Shown piece by piece: positions 16,404 through 19,739 of a stretch of 19,739 nt of DNA (its first letter is position 1; every line of letters starts with the position of its first letter). Under the pieces are notes generated by a model. It saw nothing but the letters and a program-made list of their open reading frames with translations, searched no databases and was not told the origin of the DNA. The stretch comes from an uncultured Bacteroides sp. (lineage in GTDB: Bacteria; Bacteroidota; Bacteroidia; Bacteroidales; Bacteroidaceae), in the NCBI GenBank assembly GCA_959606905.1, contig CAUHML010000055.1:1-19739 (forward strand), read 5' to 3'. The translations under genes were made by a program, and so were the position numbers.

Positions 16404-17401
16404 GAAAAAATTTGATCCTGTCTATCTGCTTTTGTTTGGTGTCTTGCTCATCATCGTCTGCGCAAGAAGAAATACCTGATGGTGATAAAACCAGCTATTA
16501 CCGGAATCCGGTGATAGATTATAGTCTGCCCGATCCTACTATTATAGAAGGTGGTGATGGTTATTATTATTTGTATGCAACCGAAGATATTCGTAATTTG
16601 CCGATCCATCGTTCCAAGGATTTGATTAATTGGGAATGGGTAGGTACAGCATTCACGGATCGAACGCGTCCTGATTTTGAACCGGGTGGAGGCTTATGGG
16701 CTCCGGATATCAATAAGATAGGTGATACGTATGTACTTTATTATTCTATGTCTAAATGGGGAGGTGAGTGGACCTGTGGTATCGGTTGCGCTACGGCAGA
16801 CAAACTTTCGGGGCCATTTAAAGACCATGGTCTGATGTTTCGGAGTAACGAGATTAATGTACAGAATTCTATTGACCCTTTCTATATAGAAGATGCCGGA
16901 AAGAAATTTTTGTTTTGGGGCAGCTTTCGGGGCATTTATGGCATTGAATTAAGTGAGGACGGTCTTTCAGTAAAACAAGGGGAGAAGCCTCGGCAGGTGG
17001 CTGGTACAGCTTATGAAGGAACTTATATTCATAAAAAAGAAGGTTTTTACTATTTTTTTGCTTCCATAGGGACTTGCTGTGAAGGATTGAATAGCACTTA
17101 CACTACTGTAGTTGCTCGTTCAGAAAATTTGTTTGGACCTTATGTTGATAAGAACGGGAGGACAATGATGGATAACCAACATGAAGTGTTGATTCATAAG
17201 AATAGTTCGTTTGTGGGAACAGGACACAATTCGGAGATTGTGACTGATAAAGTGGGTAATGATTGGGTATTTTATCATGCAGTGGCCACAAAGCATCCTG
17301 AAGGGCGTGTTTTGATGATGGATAAAATAAGTTGGAAAGACGGATGGCCTGTGGTAGCTACGGATTCTCCCTCATTGAAATCGGAAAAACCTGTATTGTA
17401 A
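16400..17401 (+). CDS. GH43 family, endo-1,5-alpha-L-arabinanase-like lipoprotein
   Basis: This 333-aa enzyme probably cleaves alpha-1,5-linked arabinan or a similar arabinose chain. Catalytic residues in the five-bladed propeller are base Asp45 (LPDPTIIEG), modulator Asp159 (NSIDPFYIED) and acid Glu206 (YEGTYIHKK), with His276 in GTGHNSEIVTD as metal ligand. The segments 'LFWGSFRGIYGIEL', 'ASIGTCCEGLNSTYTTVVARS' and 'GPYVDKNG' closely recall endo-arabinanases, including the CC-G-NSTY loop, which is the main reason for the call. The signal ends in LVSC with Cys16, followed by a Ser-rich stretch and two Glu, so it is a lipoprotein. The start overlaps the previous gene by 4 nt. The next gene begins 19 nt downstream. 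Exo-activity or a different arabinoside is possible. Confidence 0.85.
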   Translation: MRKNLILSICFCLVSCSSSSAQEEIPDGDKTSYYRNPVIDYSLPDPTIIEGGDGYYYLYATEDIRNLPIHRSKDLINWEWVGTAFTDRTRPDFEPGGGLWAPDINKIGDTYVLYYSMSKWGGEWTCGIGCATADKLSGPFKDHGLMFRSNEINVQNSIDPFYIEDAGKKFLFWGSFRGIYGIELSEDGLSVKQGEKPRQVAGTAYEGTYIHKKEGFYYFFASIGTCCEGLNSTYTTVVARSENLFGPYVDKNGRTMMDNQHEVLIHKNSSFVGTGHNSEIVTDKVGNDWVFYHAVATKHPEGRVLMMDKISWKDGWPVVATDSPSLKSEKPVL

Positions 17402-17420
17402 TTAATAAATACATAAAAAT

Positions 17421-19454
17421 ATGAATTGGAAAAACTTTGTATGTAGTGTGGTGTGTCTGGCAGGAATGACTTGTGCGGAAGCTGTGAACTATACACCGGA
17501 AAATGTTTCGGCTTCCATTGCTTTGAAAGTGCCTGGTAATGATGCGAAGCGGTATCCGCTGACTTTGCAGCAATTGGATAATAGTAATTTTGAATATCAG
17601 TGGGTGGCGGCCGATAAATTACCTGTGGTGATTTATCAGAATGTTGAAGAAAAAGACGGCAACCAGCGTATTGTCATTTTTATGACTGCATTGGATGATG
17701 TTTATTTCAATTTTGGTGAGCAGGTAATGACTGGTTGTCATCATGATGATTGTTTGTTTTATATGCCTGGATTTTGGTATCGTCGTAACTTGCGTTCTCC
17801 TCAAGAAGCGCCGTCTTTTCATACCTCGGATAGCTGGTTGGTTCGTGAAGACCGTTTAAGTACTCCCTTGACTGCTATTTTTGATGAAAAGAATAGGAAA
17901 ACATATTCTGTTATCCGGCTGGATAATATGGCTTCGGATGCTTTGACTACCCATAAGGAAGGGGAAGTGATATTGTCTGGTAAAACCTCTATAGGTTATA
18001 CAGGATTTGAAAACCTCTCGGGTATCGCTTCTTTGTCTTTTGGGTTTCCTTACAAGGAAGCTCCTAAAACTTATATTCGTAAATTGACATTGGCTCCTTC
18101 GGTTGAGGCCTATCAATTATTACGTAAAGGTGAGAGTCTTTCTCTGACTTGGGAATTACATGAGTCGGAAATTGCTGATTTTTCAGAATGTGTGCAGCAT
18201 ATTTGGGAATATTCTTATGATACAAACTGTCCTCAAATTGTAAATACACCTTATTCTCCTGAGAAAATGAAGGAAGTGATGAGTAATTTCTTCGTGGAAA
18301 GCTTTGTCGGAAATACTCCTACTCATTATTATTCGGGGGTAGAATTGCGTACGGCTACTTGTGACCAAACGGATGTTGCCGAAGTGGGTTTTGTGGGACG
18401 TACTTTGTTGAATGCTTTTAATGCATTGGAATATGGAGAACAGCAGCGTCGTACGGATTTGGTGACGAATGCTTATAAAATTTTTGATTCTTATTTGCAG
18501 AATGGATTTTCGGAAACGGGTTTCTTTAATGAAGTAGTACATTATAGGCGTAATTTTGTAGAGTCTGTTCATAGTATCCGCCGTCAGTCTGAAGGGGTAT
18601 ATGCCCTGCTTCATTTTTTGAATTACGAAAGACTGCAAGGTCGTAAACATCCTGAGTGGGAAAAGCGTATAAAAAGTATGTTGGATATGTTTCTGCATTT
18701 ACAAAATAAGGACGGTAGTTTTCCTCGTAAGTTTAAAGATGACTTTTCTATTGTAGACAAGAGTGGGGGAAGTACCCCTTCGGCAACTTTGCCATTGGTT
18801 ATGGGATATAAATATTTTAAGGATAAACGGTATTTGGCAAGTGCAAAACATACGGTGGAGTATTTGGAAAAGGAATTGATTTCGAAGTCCGATTATTTTT
18901 CTTCTACTTTGGATGCTAATTGCGAGGATAAAGAGGCATCTTTGTATGCGTCAACTGCCGCTTACTATCTGGCTTTAGCTACAAAAGGAGCTGAACGAGC
19001 CCATTATGCTGGGTTGGCGAGGAAGGCAGCTTATTTTGCATTGTCATGGTACTATACATGGGATGTCCCTTTTGCCCCCGGTCAGATGTTGGGTGATTTA
19101 GGGTTGAAAACTAGAGGCTGGGGAAATGTTTCTGTAGAAAATAACCATATTGATGTCTTTATCTTTGATTTCGCTGACGTATTGAACTGGTTGGCAAAAG
19201 AATATAATGAAAAGCGTTTTTCGGATTTTTCTCAGGTAATCAGTACATCAATGCGTCAGTTGTTACCCTATGAAGGGCATCGATGTGGTATTGCCAAAAC
19301 AGGATATTATCCGGAGGTTGTCCAGCATACTAACTGGGACTACGGTAAGAATGGTAAAGGCTATTATAATGATATTTTTGCTCCGGGATGGACAGTGGCT
19401 TCATTGTGGGAATTATTTTCTCCGGGACGTGCCGAGAAGTTCTTGAAAAAATAG
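17421..19454 (+). CDS. Exported protein of unrecognised family: beta-sandwich plus (alpha/alpha) toroid
   Basis: I do not recognise a named family. This 677-aa protein has a signal peptide ending in AEA-V (residue 21). The N-terminal part (about 25-255) is beta-rich. The C-terminal part (about 285-670) has alternating helical hairpins like an (alpha/alpha)6 toroid, with 'LQNKDGSFPRKFKDDF', 'GGSTPSATLPLVMGY', 'EASLYASTAAYYLALA' and 'RGWGNVSVENNHIDVF'. That domain order, sandwich first, is seen in GH15, GH65 and GH94-like enzymes; GH127/146 and many lyases have the opposite order. Conserved-looking acidic and His residues in 'TGYYPEVVQHTNWDYG' and 'SVENNHIDVFIFDFAD' may line a pocket. It is the last gene of the susC operon, 19 nt after the GH43 gene, so a role in finishing glycan breakdown is likely. 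A lyase, glycosidase or sugar-binding protein cannot be distinguished. Confidence 0.7.
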   Translation: MNWKNFVCSVVCLAGMTCAEAVNYTPENVSASIALKVPGNDAKRYPLTLQQLDNSNFEYQWVAADKLPVVIYQNVEEKDGNQRIVIFMTALDDVYFNFGEQVMTGCHHDDCLFYMPGFWYRRNLRSPQEAPSFHTSDSWLVREDRLSTPLTAIFDEKNRKTYSVIRLDNMASDALTTHKEGEVILSGKTSIGYTGFENLSGIASLSFGFPYKEAPKTYIRKLTLAPSVEAYQLLRKGESLSLTWELHESEIADFSECVQHIWEYSYDTNCPQIVNTPYSPEKMKEVMSNFFVESFVGNTPTHYYSGVELRTATCDQTDVAEVGFVGRTLLNAFNALEYGEQQRRTDLVTNAYKIFDSYLQNGFSETGFFNEVVHYRRNFVESVHSIRRQSEGVYALLHFLNYERLQGRKHPEWEKRIKSMLDMFLHLQNKDGSFPRKFKDDFSIVDKSGGSTPSATLPLVMGYKYFKDKRYLASAKHTVEYLEKELISKSDYFSSTLDANCEDKEASLYASTAAYYLALATKGAERAHYAGLARKAAYFALSWYYTWDVPFAPGQMLGDLGLKTRGWGNVSVENNHIDVFIFDFADVLNWLAKEYNEKRFSDFSQVISTSMRQLLPYEGHRCGIAKTGYYPEVVQHTNWDYGKNGKGYYNDIFAPGWTVASLWELFSPGRAEKFLKK

Positions 19455-19534
19455 TTTGAAAATTGATAATTTATTATGATGTTAAGTGATTAGCATTTCA
19501 TTTAAAACTTGATTTTCTTTTCTTTTGTAGGGAA

Positions 19535-19584
19535 AGGTATGTCCTTTTTCAGAAAATCAGCTTTCTCTTTAAGGAAGGATACCT
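19535..19584 (+). repeat. Imperfect hairpin upstream of the final terminator
   Basis: AGGTAT (19535-19540) and ATACCT (19579-19584) are exact inverted copies, and inner CCTT/AAGG segments can also pair with mismatches. It may be a second structure in the 3' untranslated region. Apart from this and the terminator I see nothing definite in 19455-19739. Confidence 0.3.
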
Positions 19585-19595
19585 GAAGTATATTA

Positions 19596-19640
19596 AAAAG
19601 CCGGGGATTGTCTTTACAGATGTTCCCGGCATAATTTTTT
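19596..19640 (+). terminator. Rho-independent terminator at the end of the operon
   Basis: GCCGGGGA (19600-19607) pairs with TTCCCGGC (19623-19630) with one G-U pair. T-runs follow on the + strand (19635-19640) and, read from the other strand, at 19595-19599, so it could stop transcription from both sides. It lies 146 bases after the last stop codon. Confidence 0.75.
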
Positions 19641-19739
19641 ACCGTCACTGGCATTATTGTTCTGACTTTACATCTCTTATTGAGTAAAACAAGTAAAAGA
19701 AAGAATTTCTCTATGTTAAGATAACAGTTTACTTTAAAT

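Noticed and set aside
18183..18698. 171-codon antisense open frame opposite the toroid protein
   Set aside because: It lies wholly opposite a convincing gene, has low-complexity composition and no recognisable motif.
19502..19654. A 50-codon minus-strand frame starting at ATG 19654 with protein-like Lys-rich sequence at its C-terminus
   Set aside because: The final terminator hairpin lies inside it, no ribosome-binding or promoter signal is evident, and I recognise no homologue. The same frame stays open to the window edge, which is weak evidence only.
1..19739. tRNA, rRNA, CRISPR arrays, insertion sequences or integrase genes
   Set aside because: No cloverleaf, rRNA motif, regular repeat array, transposase or recombinase was seen in my reading of the window.

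Overview
The window is a polysaccharide utilisation locus (PUL) from a gut-type Bacteroidales, most likely Bacteroides or a close relative. The evidence is a SusC/SusD pair, a hybrid two-component system (HTCS) sensor-regulator, several exported glycoside hydrolases, AT-rich DNA, A/T-rich rather than Shine-Dalgarno start contexts, and promoters carrying the Bacteroides -7 element TAnnTTTG. All complete genes lie on the + strand. I cannot name the species.

Layout. 1-144: the last codons of a probable thioredoxin/TlpA-like protein and its terminator. 145-699: a long gene-free stretch with a candidate promoter, an array of TTCTCT half-sites, a structured short transcript with a possible 19-codon leader peptide and its own terminator (305-517), then the operator and promoter of the first enzyme operon. 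700-3768: a GH2 glycosidase and a secreted aldose 1-epimerase, closed by a hairpin terminator. 3780-7855: a single-gene HTCS unit with its own promoter and strong terminator. 7860-19454: susC, susD, an intercistronic hairpin, three GH43-type enzymes (877, 322 and 333 aa) and an unrecognised exported protein with a beta-sandwich followed by an alpha-toroid. 19455-19739: terminator region.

Likely function. The 333-aa GH43 resembles endo-1,5-alpha-L-arabinanases and the other two are GH43 relatives. Together with GH2 and a mutarotase this suggests a glycan containing arabinose and perhaps galactose or another hexose, such as a pectic side chain or an arabinogalactan-type polymer. The exact substrate cannot be read from the sequence. 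SusD and the two smaller GH43 enzymes carry lipoprotein signals. GH2, the 877-aa GH43 and the toroid protein carry signal-peptidase-I-type signals and probably act in the periplasm. Oligosaccharides imported by SusCD would be trimmed there and sensed by the HTCS periplasmic domain.

Most interesting points: (1) a 32-bp element, 25/32 identical without gaps, lies exactly 21 bp upstream of the -7 box at both the GH2 and susC promoters and is absent at the HTCS promoter, so it is a strong candidate for the HTCS operator; (2) a leader-peptide/hairpin/terminator module upstream of the locus; (3) a GH43 with a beta-sandwich inserted into its propeller, a nested pair of beta-sandwiches at its C-terminus, and a Gln where the usual His is expected; (4) an alpha-toroid protein of unknown family closing the operon.
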